Shown: positions 48,850 through 62,626, counted from the stretch's first letter. The stretch is DNA of 64,000 bases from Begonia masoniana (GCA_022432975.1 CM039509.1:502982-566981); one strand, 5' to 3'. A program made the numbers and translations. Notes: a model not told the origin generated them from the letters alone.

Positions 48850-49015
48850 GAGTAGCATTATTTTTACTCTCTTATTATACTCTATTAAAATACCCGATAA
48901 TATGTCAAATAATGATTTGTGTAATTAATGTAATAAATTATTTATTTACAATTTATTACAATAATTGCACCAATCATTACTTGACACAAGTATTTTAACT
49001 TATTTTAATTATTTA
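48850..49015. mobile_element. MITE, family A, right end decayed
   Basis: GAGTAGCATTATTTTTACTC, CTCTTATTATACTCTATTAA, GTCAAATAATGATTTGTGTA, then inverse TGCACCAATCATTACTTGAC. The right terminal repeat is eroded. Confidence 0.75.
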
Positions 49016-49029
49016 TAATATTACATAAC

Positions 49030-50010
49030 ACCGTTCTTTAAATTTTTTTAAAAAGAGAATTTTCTTAAAGATAATATTAACAACTTTCTTTTTAGAAAAA
49101 AAAATATATATTTATAGTGCGTCACGATATATTATTATTGTACTTAAGGGTATATGGACATCTAGACTTATCAAGATTTCCACGAGCCCAGTGAGCCATG
49201 CTCGCGAGTCGAATATAATTTATATAAATTTATTAACTTACATTATTCTTTATTATATCGAGCGAAGTACACAAAATTGTAAAATAGAACAAACTAAAAT
49301 TGAAGAGAAAAACGAAAGGCTAGGGTTTCTCATTGATAACTTAGAGAATAGAATACCAAGAAAGATGAGCGTAAATAGGATTACAATGAATAATAAAAAA
49401 TTATTCAATTACCCTTAATATGAGATAAGGATATAAAATAGACAAATATCCCTCGTCAAACTCACGATGCAGCTAAAAGAACTATCGAGAGTTTGTTAAA
49501 AAAATAAAATGAAATTGGAAAACTGTATTTGATTTTGAGAATCGACAATCTACGTGGAAGAAAGAACAAATGAAAGCGTGATATTATTCTCTTGAAAGTG
49601 ATGTTACAGAACACGACAATCAATTTCAATATATTTGGTGCGCTTATGAAGATTAAATTACATGCAGTGTGAATGACGTTCTCATAATTTGACTACTTTC
49701 TTATGCACTGTGTTGACATTACACACGCATACTTTTTCATTTTCTTATTCAATTGACTCAATTTTAAAACTAATTTGTCTCATGAGATATCTAATTTGTT
49801 TTCCTAAAAGGGTTATGCTTTATTCAGTTGACTATGTGTGCTTTACTGCACAAGGCCCCTGATATAGACATAGAAGGGCTTCCAACTTTATCCATGCGGC
49901 ACCAAGAAACTTGTTAAAAAGAAGCCATCAGAAGAGCTTCAAGAGCCACTCAACCAAGTCAAAACCTAATGATATGAGGGCAAAGAATAACGATATGGCT
50001 CCTTTTGACA
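49030..50010. other. Intergenic between GDI copies, AT-rich, nothing assigned
   Basis: No supported gene or repeat boundary; short open frames are random in AT-rich DNA. Confidence 0.4.
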
Positions 50011-50014
50011 AGCA

Positions 50015-50460
50015 GACATGGGTGGAATCAGTTCGGTTTGGTTAGGTTTTGGAGGAAATTAGAACCGAGCCGAGTCTGTTTGGTTTTGAATAAAAGAAAT
50101 CGAAACCGAACTGAGGAGAACCTCGGTTTTTGGTTCGATTTTCGATCAGTTTTCGGTTCTCTTTGGATCAGTTTTGGTTCTCATTTTTTTTTATTTTTGG
50201 GTCGGTTTTGCTTGGTTTAAATTCGGTTTGGGCCGGTTTTGGTCAATAATTTGTAATTTTCAATATATAAAAAAATAATATAAATATTAAAAATTTGGTT
50301 CGGTTCGGTTTTGATTGATTTTTGAAAAAGAGAGCCGAGAACCGAACCGAAAATTCTCTGTTCGATTCGGGTTGGTTCCAAAATCGATTTTCGATTCCTT
50401 AAAATTGAACTGAATTGAGATTTTCAATTTGGTTCAGTTTTAACCGAACCGATTCCCTCC
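50015..50460. repeat. Low-complexity GGTTCGGTTTTGG-type repeat
   Basis: Degenerate 5-8 bp units (GGTTTTGG, GGTTCGG, GAACCGAAC) run across 450 bp, with AT-rich spacers. The inverse words ACCGAACC fill part of the first retrotransposon's LTR (about 5875-6070), so a common type of repeat, or a fragment of a related LTR, is possible. Confidence 0.7.
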
Positions 50461-51338
50461 TCCCTAGAAGCAGACAAGCACCCTTATTTATTGAAACACA
50501 TGCCAACAGATCTCTCTCGCTGGAGAGAAAAAAAGCCAAAGTAGATAAAACATAGATAATCAACTGGAAAACTAGAAGAGACGAGAAGAAGGCAAACTGG
50601 AATGTAGCCTTCAATTATATAAACTTTCCAGTTACACAGACATACTCTATTGGCTTGACATACAGACTGAAAAAAGAACCTCAAATAATGACTGTGTTCA
50701 TAAGAAGCACGTCTATTAACTTTCGTGCAAATAGCAATATGTTTCATGCAAATCTCCAATTGATTTGGTTTCACCAACAAATAATGACAGGGTTTTCTCT
50801 TTCTTTTGGGAGGTAGAAGATACAGAAAAAAGATGTTTTTTTTTAATCAAAACAAAATTCAACTTCAAAAATTTCACAACACACGAATTCAATAAACTCT
50901 CAAAATCAAAGAAAGATACATTTAAATAATTAAAAAAAATACTAAAATAACCTTAATATAAGATAAATATATAAAATAATCTAACAAAATATTTGACATT
51001 TTAAAGCAATATTATGCTACCATAGAGCATAAAATTAGAAAGAAGTCAACATGTATTTGCATGGAAAAAAGTTGGGAAGTAGACATGATAGTTTGATGGA
51101 TCCTTTAAAATTAGATGTCATCAAGCAAGAAAGAACAACAGAGTCATTATAGAGAGAGTGAATAAAACCAAGTGATAAGTTACATACTACTGCATTCCAA
51201 ACTCTTAAGGAGGCCAACGAGTAATCATTAAACATCACGTAGAAACAACTGAAATTAAGATTTAACGACCAGTAATGGTAATAAATTCAAGTGTTACAAG
51301 AGAAAAATAATGAAATGCAAGTAAGTGTTTTGAAGGAT

Positions 51339-51614
51339 GATGGTGTTATGAACCCTAGTATTCAAATTACTCAAAAGCAGAAACAAGAACACTCACACAC
51401 GACCCAACACAAATATGGAGGAATTATAGAGCCTCCACTCTCTCCCTTGCAAGGAATTGTAGAGCCTTGCACTCTCCCAATATGTTCCTCAATATTCTTC
51501 ACCCCCGTATCACTCATCTCCCCCCCATATTTATAACCCACAAAATAACAAACTCCTAACAACCCTAATAATATTTCCTAATTTACCCTTTACTAATATA
51601 TTCCTAACAGATGG
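51339..51614 (-). mobile_element. Solo LTR (copia-like), 266 bp, with GATGG target duplication
   Basis: 51344-51609, read on the minus strand, starts TGTTAGGAATATATTAG and ends GGGTTCATAACA, with TATAAATATGG in the promoter position. It is flanked by GATGG at 51339-51343 and 51610-51614. No internal domain, primer site or second LTR is present, so it is a solo LTR left by recombination. TGTTAGGA...AACA termini are common in Ty1/copia elements. Confidence 0.85.
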
Positions 51615-52040
51615 CAAGTCGATAAAATTATGGAGTTTGAATATAATTTCCTAAATATTACTTAAAAACATATGATATCAGAAATCATTTAATAAATGAC
51701 ACGTAAACAACAGCTCAGTTTAAGATTATACAAGTTAAATTTACCGTAAACTTGTTTTCCATCTTGATCTAATCATTTTTTATTTATTGAAATTTGAAGT
51801 ACAATAATTAGAGAGATAACATAAGTTAGTCTTTTTGTTATAATTGAAGTTTGAGAATTGGGAGTTGGATCTCCTATCCTTTGTATAGCTCTGAAGAGTT
51901 TAATCGAAGTCAACATAAAAAAACTAAACAAAAGTTTATTTTAAGAGTAGAATAGAATATGAAAATGGCACTTTTCTGTGTTTTTGCAGGAGTTGCATGG
52001 GAAGAAGAAGAAGAAGAAGAAGGCAGTGAGAGTCTCAGGC

Positions 52041-55000
52041 TTACAAAGAAGCACTTGCAGCACTCAGATCCACCGACAGATCAAGATCCTGACATGTTTA
52101 ATCAATTTCAGGTTACTTTACAAACATATGAACAAATATATGTTGTTAAATCAGAGATTTTACCTTTCCAGTGATCTTGCTGTACATAGCAATCACATCT
52201 TTTACTGTGGCCTCAAAGTGGGTTGTTGGATCGAAGCTCTGTAAAACAAAGACAACTACACAGTTTACCTTTTTATAAGTTAATCTAATAACATGACCAA
52301 TTTCCAGTTTTCTGAGCAAATATCATCAAACTCCTTTGTTGAAATGGAAAACAACTCTCATTTGAAGAAATTTCAGCAGCAACAAAAGATATTTGCTATT
52401 TACAGGTAAAGAAAGAAGAGAGATGGGTTCTTACTGTTGATATGAAGCAATTATCAGCTTCACCATTGTTAGCAGGAACGAACCGATCATAAGTTTCATA
52501 GAAAATCTCATCAACAGCTCCAAGGAGGTCAATCCCTGGCTTTAGTTCTATCTCTGGCTTGTCAGTCTCAGCTTCTGTCGAAACAAAGGCGATGTATTTT
52601 CCTTTCGGAGCAACATTGTGGGAACTAGAACAACAAAAGAGGTACCTGATAGATAAAGAACAAAAAATAAAATCAAATGACATTGACTAGTATTTGAACT
52701 TTGACATGCAAAGTTTCTTAACAATAGACATAAAATGAGGTATCACTCAATCAAATAGGATGATCAACTAGATCATTCTAAATCATACATGTCGGATTTA
52801 CGACCGAGTTGCTTTTGAGGCAGAATGACTTGCGCTGAGGAAGAATCATTTGTGTCCGGAATGGGATGACTCATTATGCATATGGCTCGAGCAACTTTCC
52901 CAACCTTTTTAACCTGTCAAAAGATATAGCATTGAAAAAAAGATGATGCATGCATAGTAGAAGAATTGAAAGCTATTCAAATATTACCTTGTTTGGCAAA
53001 TATGATGGATCACATACAACCTTTTTGCATTTAGCAGTTTCTCCTTCAGAGGTCACACCAAAAGCTTTCCCCTTACTGTCAAACTCCACCTATAATCAAG
53101 AATTTAAATTAAAAGACATAAGAATAGTGATCTTCAACACATTGACATTTGGGCTGTCCCATGAAGTATTGTCTGTATTTTGTCATGGTTCAGCTTCGTC
53201 CTTTAAAAGAGTCGAAGTGGGAAGGATGACACCGGCCCCCAAGTCAAGCTTATAAGTTACATTTAGCTACTATATTTTTCTAAAGCGAATTAGATTTTCA
53301 CACCATGGTTCTGAAATCTAAGATTTCACATATGCAAATATACAAACTTTGTAAATAACTTTGTCTTAAATGTTTTTAAGAACACAAGTTGAAACTATGC
53401 AATATTATCAACTGTATGATCTGACATGCTTTCACTTTACAAAAGACAGCGTTGTTTGAAAAACTTAAGGGAAATACCTTACAATCCGGCTTGCTAAGCA
53501 TGTATGTTCCTCCATAAACTGCACTCAGACGAGCAAATGCCTATCGGCGAGTCAAACACATTAGTTGCAATTTATGAAATTCTATACATATAAGAAAGAT
53601 TGATAGATAAAACATACCTGAGGCAACTCTCCAAGGCCATAGAGCGGATATATATAAGGAGATCCTCCTTGAAACCGTGCCAAAGACTCTGCATAGAGCT
53701 TTATCCAAAAATTCCACACTTAGAAGTTTGAATATGAGATGGAATCACATATCTTACAATAGATTTCAAAATAAATTTAACACCAAGCAAAAACTTTAGA
53801 TTTTTCATTTTTCTACTGGTTTTAGTGCTATTTCTTTCTAGAAAACGAACCAGAATATCTAGTAGTTCAAATTAAAGTAAATTTGATTCTAGAATTAAGT
53901 CATCAAATTTGAAGAATCACTTAAGAAATTGCAGTGTTTAAAGCATCAACATTAAGATTAAGATCACTATTTCACCTTCATTTTCTTCACAAACTCTAAG
54001 GCTGGCTCATCCAAGTAATTATCATTGATATGAAGAGCCAAAGCATGCCCAATAAAGTCAATTGTATCATCTTCAAGTCCATATTTCCTGTAGGAAGAAG
54101 AAGATGCAATCCTATGCGTATGAAAATTTGAAATGATGCTTACTTTTTCTTGCTCATACATGTGTCGTATCCTCTATTGTACTAGAAATTGTTTAATAAC
54201 TTATCCAACACATTTTCGTCAATTTGAAAAAATGTTTTTAGTGTGCCTCGTGGAGATCTATGGAAAGAACGAATAAATAATTGCTTCAATCATAAGTGCC
54301 TTTAAAGCTGAACGGACTTACGTGATTAGTTCTCTTGCTGTAACCTTGTTTAAATCTAAACCATCGTAAGATTTTGGATCATTCTCTTCGTAGTCTTGAA
54401 CGTAAATGAAAAACTTTCGTGCACGACGCTTCTCAAGCAATCCCATTAGTGGTGATTTTAGAGCTTCAACATCAGTGGCAGGAACTTTGTAAATCTGATA
54501 AAAAAATTTCATGCTTGTTAATTGCCAATTCGATTGAAAAACAAACCAATATCATTGATGGATGATTTATACCTTTCCCTTGTTGTAAACAAAACTACCA
54601 TCAACAGCTTTGAAGTGAAGATACTTGGTAACATCAGTGTGGATGAGAACTCGTACTAGAGCCCCATTGGCCATCATGAACTACAAAGCAACACAGATCA
54701 ATCAAAGTTGCACAACATTTGCGATAACAAGACTCCAAACTCAAATGTTGTTCCTGTAATATTGAAGCACATTTAATAGTGAAACCATATGGTATGGATT
54801 ACAATCAGTGTCATTCCACGATAATAAGTTATACGATAGCATGAAAAATGGATTGATTATCAGGGATTACAACCTACTTTCGAGAGAGACAGCTTATATA
54901 GAAATCAAGATAATTTTCTTTCACGTAGAATTTTAACAATTTTGTCTTACTTTAGGAATCATATCAATGTTGTACTCCTTGCTCGCGCCCAAGTTTGCAG

Positions 55001-55668
55001 GCGGTTTATCATTTCCTCTCGAACGCTTCCAAAGCTATATGGCAGAAAATGAAAATTTCAGGAAAGAACATGCATACAGAGGAGTGGAGTAAGAAATTTT
55101 TCTCAATTTTCACAATATTCAGTAGGAGTAACCTGTATAAGATTAAGTGAAGACGACTCTCCTCCATAATAATCATTTCTGTCCATATGAAGCACCTATT
55201 TCAAAAGAATACATATTGAAGCATTAAAAGAAGCAAGACTGAAAAAGCACCGAAACTTAGATGGCCAATAATGGTAGAGATGAATAAAGTCCAAAACAGC
55301 AGCATTTGAGGTTACAGCTTGAAATGCAGACCATTTCCACACATCAATAATTCCAAGCATGTTCTCTCAAATCAAGCTAATCGATGATGAATTCCATCAA
55401 ATCAGTCTTCGATTCTAATCATTCATTACCACGATCGGATTGAAAGTTGATTTTCAAATCATTTCATGAAAAAGACAACATGTACGTTTGGAATGATAAA
55501 ATGATTACACAACCGAGGAGCTGTTGTCGTCGGAGATCAGAATATGGTAGAAAAATGGGGAGGAGAAGAGAGGGAAATTACTTTGAGTCCGTCGACGGAC
55601 AGAAGGCCGCTAAGAATGCATTCCTTGAGGCCAGTGCCGAGAACGATGACGTCGTACTCTTCGTCCAT
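52041..55668 (-). CDS. Rab GDP dissociation inhibitor, copy 2, 13 exons, intact
   Basis: Tandem paralogue of the GDI at 43743-48157, same strand and exon pattern. Exons (minus): 55668-55582, 55195-55133, 55034-54951, 54680-54573, 54494-54322, 54087-53976, 53698-53618, 53539-53477, 53089-52988, 52913-52789, 52645-52435, 52238-52164, 52088-52041. All junctions are GT-AG; exon lengths equal copy 1 except for the last (48 against 54 nt) and exon 11, which lacks the extra base. The predicted protein is 443 residues, ending [13 protein letters not shown]. Differences are mostly conservative (for example ELITKYG for ELIAKYG, LLGAVDE for LLGPVDE). With an unbroken frame this is the safer of the two to treat as functional. 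Confidence 0.94.
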
Positions 55669-55799
55669 GGCTGCAAACAAGAAATCGGAGAGGAGAAAGA
55701 GAGAGAAATGTAGGGAGAGGTAGAGATGGGAATGAAGAGGAGAGAGAGAGGGAGAGCAGGTCTTTAACAGAAAATAACGAATCAGACGGGATCAGTACG

Positions 55800-56750
55800 T
55801 AGCCTCCATGCCATAACTGAAGGGCGCTAATAATAGAAAAGCTATTACCATTTCATTTTTTACTATAATTTTTAACCTAGGCGAGGAAGCCGATTAGGGT
55901 TTTCTAAAATTGTTCGTTAAATTAAAACTCAGTCGTTTTTGCAAACTTTTGTAAGTTAATTTCTTTCGAATTCAAACGGTTAATCTACCGCGTCGACTAA
56001 GCAATACGCAAATAGATAAATAGTAAGAGAGAGAAAGATAAAATCAAACACGAGTTATTAACGAGGTCGGTCTGACCAGACTATCTATGTCTTCGCTCCA
56101 AGGCTTCTCGAAAATTCGATAAACACTAATCATTCTCCTTACACTTGATTCAGCTTTCAAGCACGCATAAATTGTTGAGTTTTTAGAACTTTGGTACAGC
56201 AACTTAACTTTCGCAATCCAGTGTTACGGGTATTTTGTGACTAACGATAGTTGACCACTATTTATTTCTATCTGATCGATCGTAATATGATCGCTAAAAC
56301 TTATTTTAAAAAGTCTAGTCGATCGGTTCTGATATGGTCGACCTCGCATTCTGCTTCAAAATGATTTTTTTTTTTTTATTTTGTGATTGTCCGCTGTTTT
56401 TTCTGGTCGATCATGGTTCCAACATGTAATATGTGTCGTTTTATGTGTCTTGGATGTGTTGATCGTCTATTTGATCTCGTCGAACTCTATCTGACCTTCA
56501 AAAGCATTTTCCAAGTAGTCTCTAGCTCGATTGACCACACGTTGTAAAACATTTTGTGTCTTGGTTTGGCCAACTGCCAATTGCATTGGTCGACCGCGAA
56601 CCAGTCTTTTAAAATAATACGCAATCTGTTTAAACTCATGTTGAATAATGTTCTCTCTGGTCAACCGTGAAGACTCGAATCCTGAAAAATAACTTGAAAT
56701 TTAGTAATTTTTTTTCGAGTGTCTACGTACGATGTTGTCGCCGCTTTCCT
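55800..56750. other. Intergenic downstream of the MADS gene, no gene
   Basis: No coding support. 56270-56660 repeats GTCGACC, GATCGATC and TCGACCA words and may be a fragment of an unidentified repeat. Confidence 0.4.
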
Positions 56751-56761
56751 TATTATTTTAT

Positions 56762-56948
56762 GAATAATGATACATTTACTCTCTTATTGTACTATTTTAA
56801 AATACTTGTTGGCGTGTCAAACAGTGATTGGTGCAATTAATGTAATAAATTAATTATTCATAATTTATTAAATTAATTATTTTTTAATTGCATCAATCTC
56901 TGTTTAAGCGTTAGCAAGTATTTTAAAAAAGTAAACATAACATTACTC
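56762..56948. mobile_element. MITE, family A, with 9-bp target duplication
   Basis: Left end GAATAATGATACATTTACTC; right end AGTAAACATAACATTACTC, its inverse. Core GGCGTGTCAAACAGTGATTG and TTAATTGCATCAATCTC mirror. Flanks TTATTTTAT (56753-56761) and TAATTTTAT (56949-56957) match at 8 of 9, which points to a Mutator-type 9-bp duplication. Confidence 0.85.
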
Positions 56949-57076
56949 TAATTTTATTACGAGTCCCATTTATTACACAAGAGTGAATCACTCTGATTGC
57001 TTCCTCTATTTCTCCGACGACTTAGTGAATCACTCTGATTTCTTCTTCTATTTCTCCGACAACTTCAACTTCAGCT

Positions 57077-60000
57077 TCAGTCATGGAAAGGCAACCTGCA
57101 TCAGTATTTCTAAAGCATTAGCCTTCATAGGATAATCAAAAATATTTTCTAAATATAAGACTTTTTTTTTTCTGAAACCATTTTTTCAAATGAGTTTAAT
57201 CACATGGATTAACCCTAAGTGGAGAGATGTATCAGCAGGACTATCATCGTCCAGAAGAGAGTTGGCCAAGCCGTAATCCTTGGTCGCGTGTTCCGACAAA
57301 CGGTCCTCCAGTTTCGACCGAGGAATCTCGTGCTTCGTCTGCAAAACATATGAATAACTCGTGGAACGTTATGACTGCTTTTTTCCAAATTAAAATACAT
57401 AAGAAAGTAGTATGAGATGAAAGGTTTGAAACATGCTAAGAAAAAATATTCAAACTTTCTCACTTTTTCCATCACTCTTTTACTCTCTTCCATCAGCAGT
57501 AGTTCCTGCAAAGTTTACATGAAGATTACGTAAGAAACCAAGTCGGAGAGAGCTTGAAAAAACTTGAACCTGACGTTTTATATCCTTTTCTGAAGCAAAT
57601 TTAACGTAGTTACCTTGGCCTTTATTGCATTAATGTCTCGTACAAATTGTTCATCCTAAAATGCAAAAAAAAATGAAGAAAAAAGATTACATTATGTTAA
57701 CCGGGGATTGAACAAAGTGTAGAGCAAATACCTTAGTTTCTAAAACCCGTTTCAATCCCGTCTTGACCAACGTTTCCAGTCGTTTTAACTCCTCCAAGTC
57801 TAGTCCTTGAAGCCGGTCTCCCATCATTTGCCTGAGTTTTACATAAGTTCATAATCGCCTTAACTAGTTGTAGCCCTGTTTTGTATCGTCGTCTTTCATC
57901 ATTTCAAGGCACTTACCTGAGTTCGAGAGTTTTCTTTGTGATTTCTTCCTCCATTTTTGTATATTTCTCGCTGTCCCCGGCCTATGATGGAACCAAAAAT
58001 AACATCAAATATTCGACGTCATCTACCGTGACCCAGACTCGATTCAAAACAGAAACGCCGGGTCGAACGATCCAACTCCAAAGAGAACCTTATCGCCCAA
58101 CCGAAGATTGTTGTTTGTGGTTCGCAACATAGGACTTTAAACTCGTATTTTAAATCAATTCATAGACCAGATAAGATGTACTAAGATTTAGACAGTGATT
58201 ACAAAATATAAAATAGTAATCTGATAAGGTTTAGGAATTTTTGACTAAGACCCGACATTGTAAACTGGCCCAAAAATAATTGCACAACATGCAAACACCT
58301 CTCTCTCAATCGAAGGTTCACAAAAAAAAACTGACCTAGGAATGAAACGATGACAACAGTAAACCACGTCTTATTTGTTATTAGTCCATGATAACTTTCA
58401 AACGACAAGGAGGTCTTAACGTTGACAATTTGAAGTCGGAATTAAGGTGTTACGAGGAAATGGATTTGAAGATTTTTTCCGTGCAGAGTTATTCTCTATG
58501 CCATGTGAACGATGATCGAGAGAAAATGTGAAACATAAACTTTTGGTTGAGATACGAATCGAGTCAATCTTGTCTCATTTCGTAAATCTTAGAAACATAC
58601 TTCTCTTTATTTTTCATCTTTTTAGGATTGCATTAGATTTAAAGTAGAGAAGAGAGTCTTGATCCATTTTTGGGAAAACAAGCGGGTGGGCGATGTGTCC
58701 TTATGCATGCCAAAAATCTATCGTTTTTCATGTGATAAAAATCAATCTATTGTTTTCTCTATAACACGCATCAAACAAAAAACAATCCTTCGAGGCTAAT
58801 CGTTCAAAGAGATATGACGGGAATAGAGTCAAGTGACCAGTCCAATTCAAGGAGACTATCACGTAGTCCTTCCTAAGAGAGAATGTTATTGTTACGTGAT
58901 GTTGGACTCTCGAACCGTTTGCTACTTTTTCTTCAATATCGTTCTTTTCATAACTCACATCTTCTACTCCTGTTAACTCGGTTTTTTACAATTTCATATG
59001 GAAAAAGATGTCTCATCCAAGTTTCAAGTGTTTGTTTACGTTTTGGTGAAAGAATATTGTATGCAACCGATCAAATTCAAAAGAAGAATATAATCATCTG
59101 TGGTTGCTTGGCTCTCTGGCTGGGATTTCTCTTCAAGAACAAATCACCAAATATTGACTTATAGAACAGTGCTAATTTTCTCATTGTCAAGCAGACTTAG
59201 AGCTTTAAGGATTTTAAGAGATATCATGTTTGATTTTCTCGAATATAGAGGAAATTATTTTTCACTAATTATCTCCTTAAGGGTTTTTTCGCACGGGAGG
59301 AACTTCTACCTTTCCTATTTCATACTCTCTTTCTTAATACATTTCGTTACGTATAAATTACAGTATCTCTAGAGTGTATTATTTGATTGATCTAGTTTGG
59401 ATGATGAGCAATGTGGGCTATGTTTCTAAGCAAATAATATATTATAATTGTCATGAAAATTTTATTCATTAAAATAAATAAAAAATACCTGAAACTGAAG
59501 AGCTGAGGACTTTGTCTCCTTCCCAAGATCGTGATCTCCATGCATGCAAGTGTTGTTAAGCCTTTCAAATACTTGGTGGATACTTGACATCAGAAGAAAC
59601 AAAGGTAACATTCAGTTTGTGCAGTATGTTTGAATAAATTATAAAAGCTTGTTCGCATATTGATCTTAATTTCATGATAATCGACAATAATTGCTGAAAA
59701 GTTAACCTGTCTGACTCTATTATTTTCTCTCACATAAAATGTTGCCTTATGAGAGAGAAATAACAAGTTCTTGTAGATTAAAAACATGGCAGAGATGTCG
59801 CAACAAGAATAAAGTAGGACAACATTGTGACATGAAAGAGCATACAGCAAATAAATCATGAAAGGCAACTAATTTTTCTTTCCCAATGAACTGTTCTATG
59901 TTGAAAATCGAACACTAATAATCAGAAAAATAAAAATAAATGCAGAAAAACAGAGACATCAAAATTTACGTGGATAACCCTTTTCAAGAAAACAATCACG

Positions 60001-62626
60001 GGCATATGAGAAATTCACTTATCAGAAATCAAAGTACAATTGAGTGTTGCGACTCAAACATTAATATATAGAGAAAACGTAAAACTCGAATATTGATATT
60101 CAGGTCACACTGAACTCTAACATTCTAAAACTATTATGAATTATGTGTCCAACAAGTAAATGTAATAGAACATATGAATAAATTTATATTTATTAATATT
60201 ATGTTTGGTTTTTAAATTATGCTATATAAAATTCATAGAAAATTTCTTAGTTATTTATGCAAACTTTATATTAACATATATATTGTATATATGTAGGAGA
60301 AAATATAAAGAGTAATAACCAAAATAAGTCTATGAATTATATTTTAAGAGTATGAAATCTTCAAATAATTTATAGTTATAAACATAGTTTATCTCATTAA
60401 AAATGTATAGTCATATCTCGACTATATATGTAATAATATAAGATAAATATGTTTTATATAATATGATTATATAAAACCGAGACAAATAAAATTATATTGT
60501 TATGATAATTTCCGTTAACTATAGAATAATTAATTTTATCATAATGATAGTCATATAAGTATGATCTTAATTTGTTGTATTTAGCAGACTCCTATTTTGT
60601 TTTAATTTATTTTTTAATTTACTCGGTAAAGTTTTGTATGAATTACAATTCATAAACCTTGTATATTGGAAATGAATTGAAATAAATAGTTGGGAATGTT
60701 AACATCGATACAATAAAATTCATTTATTTAGATTTCCTTGTTTGTTAGTTTAAAGATCGAATAATTAGCGCATAATTCATAATCATTATGAATTAATTAT
60801 TCAATCAACAACTAATGGTAGTCAAGGATAAATATATAATTTGAAAGGTTAACAAATTATAAAGCTAGTTCTATTACGAATCTAAATAGAGGGTTAATAC
60901 ATATGTAATGACTATATCAATGAATATTATTTTGAATAAATATACTCTATTGTTTTAAGAGTGCAACTCTAAGTATTAAGTGAAATTACTTTAGAATTAA
61001 TAATTATATTAATTGATATAAAAAGTTTATATTAATTAATAAAAATTATTAGAGCTTAAAACTATAGGTCCACGGTCCCTTCATCACCTTCTATCATTAT
61101 TCGAATAATAGAAAAATGAACAAATATGATTAAATAATTAATTATGTATTAATTGTTAATACACTCAATAATAAGTTTGTTATTTTTTATTAGATTAAAT
61201 AATTGAATAATTGATTATTCAATTAATTAACAAACTTATGAAGTTGCTTTTGAAAACTGTTTTCAAAACATATTATGCCAAATTTAAATTGATGTCATGG
61301 TGCTAAGTGTTGAGCCATAGTGACAAGTTTCTTTTGATTTCTCTAACCGTTTTATTTTGAAAAAAAAAATCAATGATTATTATGAAATTAAAATTTCAAC
61401 TTAAATGGAAGATATATTTTGTAACTGTATTTTAAATGTTAAGATAATCTTTATGAAATCAAATTTGAATTTTAAATAGAAGATAAACTTTCGTAACCGT
61501 TACGAAATTAGATTTCATCTTTAAAATTAGATATGATAACCTTATTATAAGAATAATGTTGAAAAACTTTGAAGTTAGTGAATCAACTTTTGAGAGCAGA
61601 TTCGTGAGTCTCTGTGTTGGTTTTAGAGAGTCGTTCTCTAAATCTAAATAGTGTTAAAATTTGGTGTGACCCGAATTCTAGTGGGCCGGGTTGGGCCCGT
61701 ATATCAATATTAGGGTTTTTTGTTTTAGGTGGATTAAGGTGTCTAATCCTAACAAATAGATCGTCTCATGTATTGAGAATACAATCTATCATATATTGAG
61801 TGTGATCTTGTTTCGTTCGTCACGCCCACACTTGTTTATTTGAGACGAGAAGGATTGATGGAGAAGATCGAATATTTCAAAGGCTGAGAAGATTGTTATC
61901 AAATCTCCCCATTTTTCGTATCTGGGTGAAGTTTGCTACAAATGAATGATTTTTATTAATCCCTTAAATTAGATCTAAAATAAAAATAAGATTTTTAATC
62001 ACGTATGATTATTAAAGTATCCTTACAACGATCCGTTTATGTTCATGATAAATTATTTTTCATGATACATAGATTTCACACGCTACCGGTGTTATGAATA
62101 CTGGTAATTCTGCCGTGCGAGGGAATCCTAAATTCCAACGAAAACGACAATAGTGGATCTAAACCTCGAATTCTCCTCTATATGTATGTTCATATTACAA
62201 CCTTTTTTAGCTTTATGGTTCTCAAGTTTAAACAATCATTTCATTGTTTCTGTAGCTACTTCATACGAGGTCATACAATTAGAAATTACATACTTTGACT
62301 TAAAATATTGTAACCTGCTTCTATATTTTATGGCCATGTCCTTTAAAAATCTCTCTCGCTCTAAGAGCAAGTGACAAGTACAGAAAAAAGCTTTGGAGAA
62401 ATGGATTAGTTGCAAAGAAATGTGGGAAGAGAGAGAGAGAGAACCTGGAACTGGAATAGTCAAATAGTTTTCCAGAAGCAGAAAAAACAATGAGACCAAT
62501 GTCTGCATCACAGAGAGTGGCCAGTTCTTGAGCTTTTTTAAAAAGCCCCTTCCTTCTCTTTGAAAATGTCACCTGCCTCGCTGCTAGGTTGTCTATCTTC
62601 TTGATCTGAATTTTCCTCCTCGTCAT
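57077..62626 (-). CDS. MIKC-type MADS-box transcription factor, SVP/StMADS11-like, 8 exons
   Basis: DNA-binding regulator of the MADS family, which binds CArG boxes as dimers; the SVP/StMADS11 group acts in flowering time and floral or meristem control. Exons (minus): 62626-62445, 59582-59489, 57981-57917, 57831-57732, 57655-57614, 57505-57464, 57338-57214, 57095-57077. MADS domain residues 1-60 ([60 protein letters not shown]). I region includes [12 protein letters not shown]. The K-box spans about 93-165 ([20 protein letters not shown]) and the C-terminus ends [12 protein letters not shown]. Two consecutive 42-nt exons are the hallmark of MIKC genes. Total 222 residues, no frame lesion. The first intron is 2.9 kb and AT-rich. 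Clade placement is by eye from the MADS domain. Confidence 0.92.
57982..59488. other. MADS-gene intron 2, nothing assigned
   Basis: 1.5 kb between K-box exons; no second gene supported. Several short open frames (for example 58883-59164) have no recognisable content. Confidence 0.5.
59583..62444. other. MADS-gene intron 1 with probable repeat content
   Basis: Very AT-rich from 60150 to 61560. 59960-60100 (TTTACGTGGATAACCC) and 61060-61080 (ACTATAGGTCCACGG) resemble phrases I associate with plant LTR elements, and 61570-61760 is less AT-rich. No LTR pair, target duplication or coding domain could be fixed, so I only flag possible retrotransposon remains. Confidence 0.4.

Noticed and set aside
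62236..62511. Minus-strand frame overlapping the end of the MADS exon
   Set aside because: It is in a different frame from the MADS domain and lies mostly in intron sequence.
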